Shown: positions 18,974-29,822 of the stretch, piece by piece
How the letters are laid out: each line of letters starts with the position of its first letter
Position numbering within the stretch: the stretch's first letter is position 1
NCBI RefSeq assembly: GCF_014158035.1
Contig: NZ_JACFXW010000001.1
Span: forward strand, 3,574,001 to 3,638,000
Direction: 5' to 3'
DNA: 64,000 nucleotides
Source: Rhizobium sp. G21
Lineage (GTDB): Bacteria; Pseudomonadota; Alphaproteobacteria; Rhizobiales; Rhizobiaceae
The notes under the pieces: model-generated
What the model was told of the DNA's origin: nothing
The model's input: only the letters and a program-made list of their open reading frames with translations
Databases searched by the model: none
Program-made: the position numbers and the translations under genes

Positions 18974-20578
18974 TCAGAAGTCGGTCGGCACGCCGCCTTC
19001 CGCCTTGCGGCGGGCGACGAAAGCGTCGAGTTCTTCCTCGATGGCCGGATCGAGGGCCGGCTGCTCATAGGCGGCGAGCTTCTCCTTCCAGACGCGGTTG
19101 GCGTGCTGGAATGTCGTTGGGCTGCCGGCCTCGACCCAGGTCTCATTGTTGCGCCAGTCAGACAGGATCGGCGAGTAGAAGGCGGTCTCGTAGCGCGACA
19201 GCGTATGCGCCGTGCCGAAGTAATGGCCGCCGGGTCCGACATCGCGGATCGCGTCCAATCCGAGCGCATCGTCGGAGACGTCGAGCGGCTTCAGGAATTC
19301 CGCCACCATCTGCAAGAGATCGACGTCGAGGATGAATTTCTCGTAGGAGGCCGTCAGGCCGCCCTCGGTCCAGCCGGCCGAATGCATGATGAAATTGCCG
19401 CCGCCTTCGACGACGCCCCAGAGCGAAAACACCGATTCATAGGCGGCCTGGGCGTCGAGCGTGTTTGCGGCATTGGTGTTGGAGGTGCGGTAGGGGAAAC
19501 CATAGCGACGGGCGAGCTGGCCGCCGGCGATGACCGCCTTCATATATTCGGGCGTGCCGAAAGCGGGGGCGCCGGTCTTCATGTCGACATTGGAGGTGAA
19601 GCCGCCATAGACGGCGGGGGCGCCGCGGCGAACCATCTGGGTAAACGCGATGCCGCACAGCGCTTCGGCGTTCTGCTGCACGACGGCGCCGGCGATCGTC
19701 ACCGGAGCCATGGCGCCGGCCAGGGTGAAGGGAGTGAGGATGACCACCTGGTTGCGCGAGGACATTTCGATGATGCCCTGCAGCATCGGGCCGTCGAGAC
19801 GCAGCGGCGACGACGAATTGATGATGGTGAAGAGCGAAGGCTCGCGCTCCATCTGCTCCCAGCTGATGCCGCGGCCGATGCGGGCGATCTCCAGCGCGTC
19901 CTCGTTGCGCTGCTTGCCGAGCGAATAGGCGTGGAAGGGCTTGTCGGTCAGCTTCACCATGTCGGACAGGCAGTCGAGATGGCGGACGGAGGCGTGGATA
20001 TCCACCGGCTCCACCGGATAGCCGCCGGTGGTGTGGATGATGTCGTAGCACTGGGCGAGCTTGACGAGATTGCGATAGTCGGCCTGGTTTCCGGTGCGGC
20101 GGCCGCCATCCATGTCGGAGACGAAGGGCGCCGACGCGATCTGGGCGAAGACGAGATTGTTGCCGCCCATTTTCACATGCCGCTGCGGATTGCGGGCATG
20201 CAGCGTGAATTCCTTGGGCACGGTGGCGATCATGTCCATGATCAGGCCGCGATCGAAGCGAACGCGCTCGGAGCCTTCGGTCACCTGGGCGCCATGGGCT
20301 TTCATGATTTCGCGCGCCTCGGGCAGCATGATGTCCATGCCGATTTCTTCGAGCACCGTCAGCGAGGCGTTATGGATGGCTTCCAGCTGATCGGCGGACA
20401 GGAGTTCGGTGCGCGGCCGGTCGTTGACGAGATTGAGATAGGACGGGCCCGTGGAGCGACGCGAGCGGTCTCCGCCCCTGCCGCCGGCGCGACGGCGACG
20501 GCCTTCGCCGGATGCTTCCTCTTGCATGATGACTGCCTGTGTGCCTTCCGCGCTCATGTCGTTCTCGCTTTTTGTCAT
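18974..20578 (-). CDS. Trimethylamine methyltransferase (MttB) superfamily protein, non-pyrrolysine
   Basis: A 534-aa member of the MttB superfamily (COG5598). The TIM-barrel methyltransferase body runs from about residue 60 (LSADQLEAIHNASLTVLEEI) to the end, with TTGGYPVEPVDIH, GGFTSNVDMKTGAPAFGTPE and DVGPGGHYFG. No in-frame amber codon interrupts the gene, so it belongs to the non-pyrrolysine branch whose known members demethylate glycine betaine, proline betaine or carnitine onto a corrinoid protein. No corrinoid protein or corrinoid-to-folate transferase gene is adjacent. The first 50 residues carry a basic patch (GRRRRAGGRGGDRSRR) unlike the rest. An internal ATG at 20557 is an alternative start. 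Confidence 0.9.
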   Translation of the reverse strand: MTKSENDMSAEGTQAVIMQEEASGEGRRRRAGGRGGDRSRRSTGPSYLNLVNDRPRTELLSADQLEAIHNASLTVLEEIGMDIMLPEAREIMKAHGAQVTEGSERVRFDRGLIMDMIATVPKEFTLHARNPQRHVKMGGNNLVFAQIASAPFVSDMDGGRRTGNQADYRNLVKLAQCYDIIHTTGGYPVEPVDIHASVRHLDCLSDMVKLTDKPFHAYSLGKQRNEDALEIARIGRGISWEQMEREPSLFTIINSSSPLRLDGPMLQGIIEMSSRNQVVILTPFTLAGAMAPVTIAGAVVQQNAEALCGIAFTQMVRRGAPAVYGGFTSNVDMKTGAPAFGTPEYMKAVIAGGQLARRYGFPYRTSNTNAANTLDAQAAYESVFSLWGVVEGGGNFIMHSAGWTEGGLTASYEKFILDVDLLQMVAEFLKPLDVSDDALGLDAIRDVGPGGHYFGTAHTLSRYETAFYSPILSDWRNNETWVEAGSPTTFQHANRVWKEKLAAYEQPALDPAIEEELDAFVARRKAEGGVPTDF

Positions 20579-20864
20579 TGCCTCACCGGGCGCGAACGGC
20601 GCCGCTCCCGCCTGCGGGGACAGGGCCTCGCCGGCTCACGGCATCATGTCAAACGCGGCTTCCGGACCCGCTTGTAAAAGCGACAGAAAAACGGCGCGGC
20701 TTGCCGCGCAAAGACCAGCGCCTGTTCTGCTTGCGGCAGTTGCAGAAAACGGTGGTTGCGCGGCGAAAATCCGTCAACGGCACAAAAACCAATATGGTTC
20801 ACCTCTTATTAAACGGCCTGCTGATAAAAAACGGCGATGATTTGCGCCGGCGCCGGAGAGATAT

Positions 20865-23800
20865 GTGCGGCATTCTGAGGATCCATTGCTGAGGACGGTC
20901 TGCGATCGGGTTCTCGAACTCGACGCGCCCGCCTTCGTCAAGGACGGCGAACTCAGATATGTCGCGGTCAACGAGGCCTTTGCGCGCCTGTTCGACGTAA
21001 AGCCGGAAGAGCTCCTCGGGCGAACGGGCCGCGATGTCGGTCTCGACGCCGGTCTTGACCTGCATGACAAGGAACGGTCCTGCGTCGTGTTCGGCGACGA
21101 GCAGACCAGCCATTATCTCGATCCGGCGGGCAAGGGCTTCTTCCACATAGAGCTCGAGCGTTTCGAGCTGAATGACGGGCGGTTCTTCCTCTACTGTCGC
21201 TTCGCGCCAAAACCACTGTCGCCAGCGGCGGACGAACAAGTCGACGCCCAGAACCGCGCCAGATCTTGGGCGCCGGAAATCGACCTCGGCCAATTCGATT
21301 CGATCCTCGACATTCTCGATGTCGGCGTGGTGCTCTGGTCGCCGGACGGGTGTCTCGCTTACGCCAACGAGCGGCTCTGGGCTTTCTATTCCGGCATAGA
21401 CGGGCTGAAGGTCGGCATCGGCTTTCGCGACTTCAGCAGCCGGATGTACGACTATTTCGCCCGTATCTGGCCCGACGCCTATCCGCCGAGCGAAGACGCC
21501 AAACAGGCCTGGATCGAGACGCGGGTCGAATGGCATTCGCGCGACGTCGCGGCCGATCAGGTTCTGCTGCCGAACGGTCGTCATATCCAGTTCATGAACC
21601 GCCGTCTTGCCGACGGCTCCGTGCTCGGCATGCGGATCGACGTCACGGACATGAAGCGGCGGGAAGATCTGCTCGACCAACACGTCCAGGAGATCTCGCT
21701 TTATCGGGAGCTCCTCGACTGCCTTCCTGTGGCGACGTTTGCGCGCGACGCGGAGCACAAGCTCGTCTACGCCAACAGACGGTTCAGCGAATTATGGGGC
21801 CTGGACCCTGACAAACTGATCGGCCTGACCGAACACGAGATGTTTCCCCTCGAACGGGCCGACTACCTCGCCGCATCCAACGCCATGACCCTGAGCGAAG
21901 GCGAGACCGTCCAGCATGAAATCGACATTCCGGTCCGCAACAGCATTCTCCGCGGCATGGCGCGAACGGATCTCATCCGCACCGAGCGCGGCTTGACATT
22001 TCTCGTCGGCGCCATCACCGACATAACGGGTTTGCGCCAGCGCGAGTTGATGCTGGAAGAGGCGTCGCGCAAGACGACGGATCTGCTGAAGGACATCGAA
22101 GACATCATCTCCAACATCGACGTCGGCATCCTCGTGCTGGATTCGTCGCTGAACATTCAGATGATGAACGAGGCCTATCACCGGCATCTCTGGAAGGACA
22201 TGCCGCGCGACAGGCTCGACGGCCTGAAGGGACAGTCGTTCACCGTTCTCCTCGAAGAGAGTCATCGTCGTCTGGGCATCGAGACGCCGTGGGAGGATTA
22301 TCGTCGACAGCGTCTGACTGAAATTCAGTCTTCGCCCATCGCGCCGCGCGAAATCGTGCTGCATGACGGCATGAGCTATCTCTATTCCAGCATCCATCTG
22401 TCGCGTGGCCGCATCATGCTTTGCTACTTCGATGTCACCGACCTGCGGCGGCGCGATCAGGAAGTGAGCGAAGCGCGCGCCGAGGTGGACAGCGCCTATC
22501 GACTGATCAAGAATGCGACCGAAACGATGCCGCAGGGCGTCTGCGTCATTGAGAACGACCAGATCGTCTTCGCCAACAACGCGCTGGCCCGCATCTTCGA
22601 GGTGCCCGTGGACGCAGTCGCCGTCGGCAACGACTGGCGCGTCGGCTTCGACGCGATTCCGCTCGGCGGCGACGACGAGGACCCCGTCATGCTGCGGCGG
22701 GAAGCCGAGCAGGCCATCGGCGGCCGCCGCGATTTCACGCGTCTCTACCAGTTGCAAAGCGGCCGCTGGTTCAAGGTCGAGCTGCGCTGGAGCGACGCTC
22801 AGGGCGTCATGCTGGTTTCCGACCAGACCCGCACCGTCGAGCGCGAGAGCGAACTGCAGCGGCTCGTGGCGAAAGCCGAGACCGCCGACAAGGTCAAATC
22901 CGAATTCCTCGCCAATATCGGCGTGGAATTCCGCACGCCGCTCAACGGCATTCTCGGCATGGCGGAATTGCTCGGCAAATCGCCGCTCGACACCCGCCAG
23001 CGCGCCTTCATCGAGATCATTCAGAAGTCCGGCAAGGCGTTGATGGCGATCATCAACGACATCATCGAATTCTCAAAGCTGGATTCCGGCCATATCCAGC
23101 TGAAATACGCGGCCTTCAATCCGGCTGAAGCCCTGGACGATGTCGCAACCCTGTTCGCGAGCCGCGCCGGCGAGAAGGATCTCGAGTTGATCGTCGAGCG
23201 CAAGGGCGAGTTGCCGGCCAAGGTGATGGGCGACGCCGGGCGCTTTCGCCAGGTGCTCACCAATCTCATCTCCAACGCCATTCAGTTCACCGACCGCGGC
23301 TATGTGCTCGCCTCGGTGCAGACGACGCCGGACAGCGCCGGCAATGTCATCCTGCAGGTCCGCGTCGAGGACACCGGCGTCGGCATTCCCGCCGAGAAAC
23401 TCGATACGATCTTCGACAAGTTCTCGCAGATCGACCTGTCCATCTCCCGCACGGCCGGGTCCGGCCTCGGCCTGGCCATCGCCCAGCGCCTGGCGCAGAT
23501 TCAGGGCGGGGTGATCACCGTCCACAGCGTCGAGGGCGTCGGCACCGAATTTTCCTTCGCCTTGCCGGCGCAGGTGGCGGCGGAGAGCCGCCGACAGGAG
23601 CCGCTGCCCGCCGATCTCGCCGGCGCGCGCATCGTTGTCATCGACGATCACGAACAGACCCGCACCATACTCTGCGACAACATCGCCGGCTGGGGCTTCG
23701 ATTGCGTCGGCGCGGCTGATGCGCTGACCGGCTATTCGATCATCCGCACGGCTTTCGAAAGCGGCCTGCCAGTCGATGCGATCGTGGTCGACGAAACCAT

Positions 23801-24477
23801 GCCCGGCGAAAGCGGCTGCGATCTCGTCGAGAAGCTCCGCACCGAAGCCGATTACGCCGGTCTGCCGGTGATCATGCTCGCGTCGGGCGAGCTCGCAAGC
23901 GGCGCTCCCGCCGCCTCGATCCCGGTCGACGCCTATCTTCCCAAGCCGGTGCGCATGCCGGTTCTCCGCGCCACGGTGATCGACGTCATCCGGGCGCGGC
24001 GGTCGACCCACGGCGTGACCCCGTTGCGATCGAGGCGGACGAGGCCCCCGCGACGCCGAATGCGGACCCGACGTGCTGGTGATAGAGGACAACGACATTA
24101 ACCGGATCTTCTTCGAACAGATACTCTCCGAAGCCGGCCTGACGCGCCGCATCGTCGCCGACGCCGCATCGGCCGAGACCGCCTGGCGCGAGAAACGTCC
24201 AGCTCTGACGTTGATGGATCTGACGCTGCCCGACGCGACGGGCCAGGCGCTGTTGTCGCGTCTGCGCGATCTCGATGCGGCGATCTATGGCGATGCGCCG
24301 CCGCCGATCATCGGCGTGGCGAGCCGTGGCGACGACGCCTGCCTGCAGGCCTGCCTGGCGGACGGCATGATCGACAGCATCGCAAAGCCGATGACGCCGG
24401 ACAGGGTGATCGAGAAAATCCGCCAGCATGCGCCGGCACTGCTGGCGTTCTCGGAACGGGACGCGGCCTCCGGCTGA
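20865..24477 (+). CDS. Multi-PAS hybrid histidine kinase-like protein lacking the phosphoacceptor His (frameshifted)
   Basis: About 1204 aa after repair. Five PAS-like domains (roughly 10-115, 140-265, 280-400, 410-535, 545-665) precede a HisKA-like dimerisation helix, a complete HATPase (NLISNAIQF, DTGVGIP, GSGLGLAI) and two receiver domains (Asp976 in VVDETMPG; the second with LTLMDLTLPD and a SIAKPM lysine). In the H box the His is replaced by Val687 (FLANIGVEFRTPLNG, GTG at 22923-22925). Two C-run losses at 24019-24022 and 24067-24069 break the link between the receivers. The GTG start has GGAGAG four bases upstream. Soluble, with no membrane segment. It is divergent from the mttB-like gene. 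Confidence 0.9.
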
Positions 24478-24571
24478 CGACGCGACATTTTCGGCTTTTG
24501 CCCCCGGCCCGAAAAATCATCTAGGACTCGCGCGAACGCCGCCGATGGCGGCCTGTCGCTGGGGAATGATC

Positions 24572-25159
24572 ATGCTTGTTTTTCTGCTTGGACTCGTATC
24601 GTTTGTCGGACTGCATCTCATGCAAGCCGTCGCGCCTGGCGTGCGAGAGACGGCGGTGGCGGCGTTGGGACGACCCGTCTATCGCATCGCGCATTCGGTT
24701 CTGTCGATCGCCACGCTCTGTCTGCTGATCTACGGTTTCGGACAGGCGCGCCAGGAGACGGGCGTGCTCTATTATCCGCCGGTCTTCTTCAGCCATATCA
24801 CGCTGACCCTGATGCTGATTGCGGTGATCGTGCTCGTCTCGGCTTTCCTGCCCGCCGGCTATATCGCGGCGAAAACCAAGCATCCGATGGTGACGGCGGT
24901 GAAGATCTGGGCCTTCGCCCATCTTCTGGCCAATGGCGAGACGGTGCAGGTGATCCTGTTCGCCGCCTTCCTCGCCTGGGCGGTCGTCGTCCGGATTTCC
25001 TACAAGAAGCGCATGGCGCGCGGTGAAGCGCTGCCGCGTCCTTATAAATCCTGGAAATACGATATCGCCGCCGTGGTCATCGGCGTCCTCGTCTATGGCG
25101 CCATCGTCATGAAGCTCCACACTTTGTTGATCGGCGTTCCTGTGATGGCGATGGGGTAA
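24572..25159 (+). CDS. NnrU family integral membrane protein
   Basis: About 195 aa with five or six hydrophobic segments, starting LVFLLGLVSFVGLHLMQAVA. The conserved region IWAFAHLLANGE near residue 110 is the NnrU hallmark, shared with related heme-linked membrane proteins; nnrU was named from nitrite/nitric oxide metabolism in Rhodobacter, but most copies lie outside denitrification clusters, as here. The third ATG (24572) is chosen because GGGGA lies seven bases upstream. No nitrogen oxide genes are seen nearby. Confidence 0.85.
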   Translation: MLVFLLGLVSFVGLHLMQAVAPGVRETAVAALGRPVYRIAHSVLSIATLCLLIYGFGQARQETGVLYYPPVFFSHITLTLMLIAVIVLVSAFLPAGYIAAKTKHPMVTAVKIWAFAHLLANGETVQVILFAAFLAWAVVVRISYKKRMARGEALPRPYKSWKYDIAAVVIGVLVYGAIVMKLHTLLIGVPVMAMG

Positions 25160-25244
25160 CCCCGAGAATCTCGGCGTCGCCCCCTTACATTGCCGCCGAA
25201 ATAGGATAGAAGCGGCCTTTGATGCGAAACCCGCGCCAAGACGG

Positions 25245-25931
25245 ATGTCCACGATGACCATGATGAACGACAATGAGAGTTTCATTCGCGAAGTGAACGA
25301 GGAGCTGCGCTCGGAACAGATGCGCAGCGTCTGGAAGCGTTTTGCGCCTCTCATCATCGGCGGCGCGGCTCTGATCGTCGTCGGCGTGGCCGGAACCACG
25401 GCTTGGCAATGGTGGGAAGGCAAACAGTCGTCCGCCTCGGGTGATCGCTTCCTGACGGCGCTCAAGGACGCCGGCGACAACCGTACGGCGGAAGCCGAAA
25501 AGGAACTCGCCGCTCTGTCGAAGGACGGCTTCGGCGCCTATCCGGTGCTGGCGCGGATGCGTCTCGCCACGCTGAAGGCGGAAAAGGGCGATGTGCCGGG
25601 CGCGGTCGCCGACTTCTCGTCCATCGGCAAGGATAGCGCCATTCCCGAGTCGATGCGGCATGTGGCCCGCCTGCGCGCCGCATGGCTGTTGATCGACAGC
25701 GGCGATTACGCCAAGGTGGCGGCGGAAGTGGAAGAGCTCGCGACCCCGGCTTCCGCGATGCGCCACGGCGCGCGCGAGGCGCTGGGCCTGACCGCCTTTA
25801 AATCGGGCGATTACGCCAAGGCGCGCGATTGGCTGCAACTGATCGTCGACGACGCGAATGCGCCAGCCGGCGCGGCGAGCCGCGCGCGCACGCTACTCGC
25901 CTTGATCACGGCCAGCGGCAAGCTGTCCTGA
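25245..25931 (+). CDS. YfgM-like tetratricopeptide inner-membrane protein
   Basis: A 228-aa protein with a short cytosolic N terminus, one membrane anchor (about residues 36-53, [16 protein letters not shown]) and a periplasmic helical-repeat domain. Repeats such as [20 protein letters not shown] and [17 protein letters not shown] have the tetratricopeptide-like spacing. In E. coli yfgM lies just upstream of bamB and der, where it acts as an ancillary SecYEG-associated chaperone factor. Here it is directly upstream of der with no bamB between. The exact start among several ATGs is uncertain. Confidence 0.85.
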   Translation: MSTMTMMNDNESFIREVNEELRSEQMRSVWKRFAPLIIGGAALIVVGVAGTTAWQWWEGKQSSASGDRFLTALKDAGDNRTAEAEKELAALSKDGFGAYPVLARMRLATLKAEKGDVPGAVADFSSIGKDSAIPESMRHVARLRAAWLLIDSGDYAKVAAEVEELATPASAMRHGAREALGLTAFKSGDYAKARDWLQLIVDDANAPAGAASRARTLLALITASGKLS

Positions 25932-25962
25932 TCCCAACTATATTACTTGTCCGGAGCGGTTC

Positions 25963-27390
25963 ATGAGTTTCACAGTGGCTATCGTCGGGCGTCCGAATGT
26001 CGGCAAATCCACGCTGTTCAACCGGCTGGTGGGCAAGAAGCTGGCGTTGGTCGACGACACGCCGGGCGTGACCCGCGACCGCAGGCCGGGCGACGCCAAG
26101 TTGATGGATCTGCGCTTCAGGATTATCGACACCGCCGGTCTCGAAGAAGCCGACGAAGAGTCGCTGGAAGGCCGCATGCGCCAGCAGACCGAACTCGCCA
26201 TCGACGAGGCCGATATCACGCTGTTCGTGGTCGACGCCAAGATGGGCCTGACGCCCGTCGACAGCACGCTGGCCGAAATGCTGCGCCGTCGCGGCAAGCC
26301 CGTTGTGCTGGTCGCCAACAAGTCGGAAGCGCGCGGTTCCGACGCAGGCTTCTATGACGCCTATGGCCTGGGCTTGGGCGAACCCTGCCCGATCTCCGCC
26401 GAACACGGCGAGGGCATGATCGACCTGCGCGACGCGATCGTTGCGGCGATCGGCGAGGAGCGGGCGTTCGAAGAAGAAGACGTCGCCGAGACCGATGTCG
26501 CCGTGCCGAGGGACGATGTCGACGACATCGAGGACGAGGATTACGAGCCGGAATATGACGACACCAAGCCGCTGCGCATCGCGGTCGTCGGTCGTCCGAA
26601 CGCCGGCAAGTCGACGCTGATCAATCGTTTCCTCGGCGAAGACCGACTGCTGACCGGTCCGGAAGCCGGCATCACCCGCGACTCCATTTCGGTGGAATGG
26701 GACTGGCGCGGTCGCAAGATCAAGATGTTCGACACCGCCGGCATGCGCCGCCGCTCGCGCATCACCGAAAAGCTGGAAAAGCTGTCGGTCGCCGACACGC
26801 TGCGCGCCGTGCGCTTCGCCGAAACCGTGGTCATCGTCTTCGACGCCACGATCCCGTTCGAAAAGCAGGATCTGCACATCGTCGACTTCGTCATCAAGGA
26901 AGGCCGCGCCGCCGTGCTCGCCTTCAACAAATGGGATCTGATAGAAGATCGCCAGGCGGTGCTCGCCGATCTCCGCGAAAAGACCGAGCGTCTCCTGCCG
27001 CAGGCGCGCGGCATCCGCGCCATCACCGTCTCGGGTCAGACGGGTGACGGGCTCGACCGGTTGATGCAGGCGATCGTCGACACCGACAAGATCTGGAACA
27101 AGCGCATCTCGACCGCCAAGCTCAATCGCTGGCTCGATTACCAGACCCAGGGTCATCCGCCGCCAGCAGTGTCCGGCCGCCGCATTCGCCTCAAATATAT
27201 GACGCAGGTGAAATCGCGTCCGCCGGGCTTCATGATCTCCTGCTCGCGCCCGGAAGCGCTGCCGGAAAGCTATACGCGTTATCTGATCAACGGCTTGCGC
27301 CAGGATTTCGGCCTCGCCGGCGTGCCGATCCGGATCTTCTACCGGAGTTCGGTGAACCCGTTCGAGGGCAAGAAGAACAAGAGGGACTAG
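25963..27390 (+). CDS. der: Ribosome-assembly GTPase Der (EngA)
   Basis: Tandem-GTPase protein needed for 50S subunit maturation. First G domain: [24 protein letters not shown] and the NKSE form of G4. An acidic linker (residues 165-195) joins it to the second G domain: [27 protein letters not shown] and NKWD. A C-terminal KH-like domain covers about residues 360-475 and ends in a basic tail. The 475-aa length is normal. GGAG sits seven bases before the ATG. A hairpin follows the stop directly. Confidence 0.97.
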   Translation: MSFTVAIVGRPNVGKSTLFNRLVGKKLALVDDTPGVTRDRRPGDAKLMDLRFRIIDTAGLEEADEESLEGRMRQQTELAIDEADITLFVVDAKMGLTPVDSTLAEMLRRRGKPVVLVANKSEARGSDAGFYDAYGLGLGEPCPISAEHGEGMIDLRDAIVAAIGEERAFEEEDVAETDVAVPRDDVDDIEDEDYEPEYDDTKPLRIAVVGRPNAGKSTLINRFLGEDRLLTGPEAGITRDSISVEWDWRGRKIKMFDTAGMRRRSRITEKLEKLSVADTLRAVRFAETVVIVFDATIPFEKQDLHIVDFVIKEGRAAVLAFNKWDLIEDRQAVLADLREKTERLLPQARGIRAITVSGQTGDGLDRLMQAIVDTDKIWNKRISTAKLNRWLDYQTQGHPPPAVSGRRIRLKYMTQVKSRPPGFMISCSRPEALPESYTRYLINGLRQDFGLAGVPIRIFYRSSVNPFEGKKNKRD

Positions 27391-27409
27391 AGACGTCGAC
27401 CCGACGTCT
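27391..27409 (+). terminator. Short hairpin directly after der
   Basis: An 8-bp perfect stem (AGACGTCG with CGACGTCT) with a three-base loop begins at the base after the der stop. No T tract is present. It may attenuate read-through into metZ. Confidence 0.4.
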
Positions 27410-27436
27410 TCGGCGCAAGGCATGGGAGGCTCTGGC

Positions 27437-28699
27437 GTGACCGAAACCGGCAAATTCACCACGCCGTCCCCCGAGGACATCCGCAACTGGCGGCCCGAAA
27501 CGCGCGCCGTCGACGCGGGGCTTGCCATAGACCCCTCGACGGGCGCCATCGCGCCCAATCTCTCCGCATCGGTCAACAACGCGCTTCTGCCGGGCGAGGG
27601 CGCGTTTTCGGCCGATGGCGTCGAGGATCTCGCCGATCTGCCCTATCTCTACGCCCGTTGGACCAATCCGACCGTGCGTCAATTGGAAATGCGGGTGGCG
27701 GCGCTGGAAGACGCCGAGGCTGCGCTGTGCTCGGCCACCGGCATGGCGGCGATCGCCGGCGTGTTCTTCACCTTCCTGAAAGCGGGCGACCATCTGGTGG
27801 TGTCCGATGTCTGCTATGCCGGCGCCACCGAACTCGCCCAGCGCATCCTGCCGGATTATGGCATCGAGGTGACGCCGGTGAACATGTCGCGGCTGGACGA
27901 GGTCGAGGCGGCGATCCGTCCCAACACCCGCCTCGTCCATTGCGAAAGCCCCTGCAATCCCATCCTCAGGCTCACGGATCTCAAGGCGGTCGCCGACCTC
28001 GCCAAGTCGCGGGGAATCAAGGTGTCGGTCGATTCCACCTTCGCCACGCCCGTCGCCACCCGCCCGTTCGATCTCGGCGTGGATCTGGTGATTCATTCGC
28101 TGACCAAATTCATGAACGGTCATGGCGATGCGCTGGGCGGCGCGGTCGCCGGCTCCAAGGCGGATATCGCCCGCATCCGGGCCCGCGCCGGCGTCTATTT
28201 GGGCGCGACGCTCTCGGCGCAAAACGCCTGGCTGATCCTGCGCGGCGTCGACACGCTCTATGCCCGCATGCGGATGATCTCGGAAACATCAGCGAAAGTC
28301 GCGGCCTTCCTTGAAACTCATCCCGCCATCGAGCGGGTGATCTATCCCGGCCTCGACAGCCATCCGCAAAAGGTGCTGGCTGACAGCCAGATGGATATAC
28401 CCGGCGGCATGATCGCCTTTCGCGTCAAAGGCGACCGGCAGGCGCACGCCGTGGCGCTCGCCAAGCGGCTGAAGGTGGCGCATTACGCCTTTTCCCTGGG
28501 GCACCAACGCTCGATCGTGGTGCTGCTCGACACCAAGGAGATGATGGCCTCGACCTTCCGTCTCAAGGGCGCTGCCCTGGAAGACTATAGACGCTTCGCC
28601 GGCGATGGGATTTTCCGCCTGTCGATCGGGCTCGAGGCGGCGGAGGACCTGATTGCTGATTTCGATCAGGCGCTGCGCATCTCCAATCCCGGCGCGTAG
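27437..28699 (+). CDS. metZ: O-succinylhomoserine sulfhydrylase-like PLP enzyme
   Basis: A Cys/Met-metabolism PLP enzyme of about 420 aa that replaces the succinyl group of O-succinylhomoserine with sulfide to make homocysteine, or acts as a related gamma-synthase/lyase. Features are YARWTNPTVRQLE, the cofactor-phosphate region CSATGMAAIAG, DSTFATPVATRP, and the PLP lysine in HSLTKFMNGHGDALGG (about Lys224). The GTG at 27437 is preferred, with GGGAGG six or seven bases upstream; an ATG at 27422 lacks a ribosome site. Its 3' end overlaps the convergent glycosyltransferase gene by 34 bases. Confidence 0.85.
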   Translation: MTETGKFTTPSPEDIRNWRPETRAVDAGLAIDPSTGAIAPNLSASVNNALLPGEGAFSADGVEDLADLPYLYARWTNPTVRQLEMRVAALEDAEAALCSATGMAAIAGVFFTFLKAGDHLVVSDVCYAGATELAQRILPDYGIEVTPVNMSRLDEVEAAIRPNTRLVHCESPCNPILRLTDLKAVADLAKSRGIKVSVDSTFATPVATRPFDLGVDLVIHSLTKFMNGHGDALGGAVAGSKADIARIRARAGVYLGATLSAQNAWLILRGVDTLYARMRMISETSAKVAAFLETHPAIERVIYPGLDSHPQKVLADSQMDIPGGMIAFRVKGDRQAHAVALAKRLKVAHYAFSLGHQRSIVVLLDTKEMMASTFRLKGAALEDYRRFAGDGIFRLSIGLEAAEDLIADFDQALRISNPGA

Positions 28700-29736
28700 G
28701 CCTTTTCAATTTCATCTGGCGACACGCCATTGGCGCGCATGACATTCTCCAGGAATTGCCGTGTGGCCGCCTCCCAGGTGTAGGTTTCGGCCAGCGCGCG
28801 GGCCGCCTCGCGTGAGCAGTCGAGCGCCTTGAGGCAGGCTTCGCGAAGATCGGAATCGAGCGCGCCAGCTTTCGGATGCCCGCCGAGAATGTCGGCTGGA
28901 CCGGTCACCGGATAGGCGGCCACCGGCGCGCCGGCGGCCAGCGCCTCCAGGATGACATTGCCGAATGTGTCTGTCTTCGACGGGAAGACGAAAACATCGG
29001 CCTGGGCATAATGCTCGGCGAGCTCCTGGCCGAACTTGGCGCCGGTGAACAGCGTATCCGAATAGGCCTTCTGCAGCTTTTCGCGCGCCGGGCCGTCGCC
29101 GACCACGACTTTCGAGCCCGGCAGGTCGAGTTCGAGGAAGGCCTCGATATTTTTCTCCACCGCAATGCGGCCCACCTGCATGAAGATCGGCCGGGGCAGG
29201 CCGAAGGGCCGGTCGACGAGCGGCTGCGGCTTGTAAAGATTGTGGTCGATGCCGCGCGACCAGCGCTTGAGGTTCTTGAAGCCGCGCGCCGTCAGTTCCG
29301 CTTCGAGACTGGCCGTCGCCACCATGCAGACATTGCCGGCATTGTGGAAATTGCGCACCATGCCGTAGAGAATGCTCGCCGGGATGGGGATGCGCGCCGT
29401 GACATATTCGGGAAAGCGGGTGTGATAGCTGGTGGAGAAGGGCATCTTGTTCTTCAGGCACCATTTACGGGCGTAGTAGCCGAGCGGCCCTTCTGTGGCG
29501 ATATGCACATAAGAGGGCTGGAACTTGTCGATTTCCTTCTCGACCGTCCGGTAACGCGTCAGCGCGATGCGGATTTCGGGATAAGAGGGCAGGGGAATGT
29601 TGCGGAAGCGGTCGGGCGTGACCAGCATGATCTCATGACCCAGTCGCCGCATTTCGTCGATCGTATTGTCCAGCGAGCGGACAACCCCATTCACCTGCGG
29701 ATGCCAGGCATCCGTGACAATCGTAATCTTGGCCAT
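28666..29736 (-). CDS. Glycosyltransferase family 4 protein (probable glycolipid synthase)
   Basis: A 356-aa GT-B glycosyltransferase. The N-terminal acceptor half begins IVTDAWHPQVNGVVRSL, with SYHTRFPEYVTAR; the C-terminal nucleotide-sugar half has MQVGRIAVEKNIEAFL, VVVGDGPAREKL, then FPSKTDTFGNVILEALAAG and PVTGPADIL. The PQVNGVVRSLDN/HTRFPEY pattern is that of lipid glycosyltransferases such as SqdX and the Agrobacterium glucuronosyl-diacylglycerol synthase, so a diacylglycerol acceptor is likely but not proven. It converges on metZ and is followed upstream by kdgK in the same direction. Confidence 0.85.
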   Translation of the reverse strand: MAKITIVTDAWHPQVNGVVRSLDNTIDEMRRLGHEIMLVTPDRFRNIPLPSYPEIRIALTRYRTVEKEIDKFQPSYVHIATEGPLGYYARKWCLKNKMPFSTSYHTRFPEYVTARIPIPASILYGMVRNFHNAGNVCMVATASLEAELTARGFKNLKRWSRGIDHNLYKPQPLVDRPFGLPRPIFMQVGRIAVEKNIEAFLELDLPGSKVVVGDGPAREKLQKAYSDTLFTGAKFGQELAEHYAQADVFVFPSKTDTFGNVILEALAAGAPVAAYPVTGPADILGGHPKAGALDSDLREACLKALDCSREAARALAETYTWEAATRQFLENVMRANGVSPDEIEKAYAPGLEMRSA

Positions 29737-29822
29737 ATCGCCTCACAGGCCGGAGAATCCGGCGTCGCCCAGGTTCTCCGGGCCTTGTGCGACCGGCGTG
29801 TTACAGGCGTGTGACGGGCGCG

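Noticed and set aside
18974..20578. Pyrrolysine insertion in the MttB homologue
   Set aside because: There is no in-frame TAG within the gene, and no pyl genes are visible.
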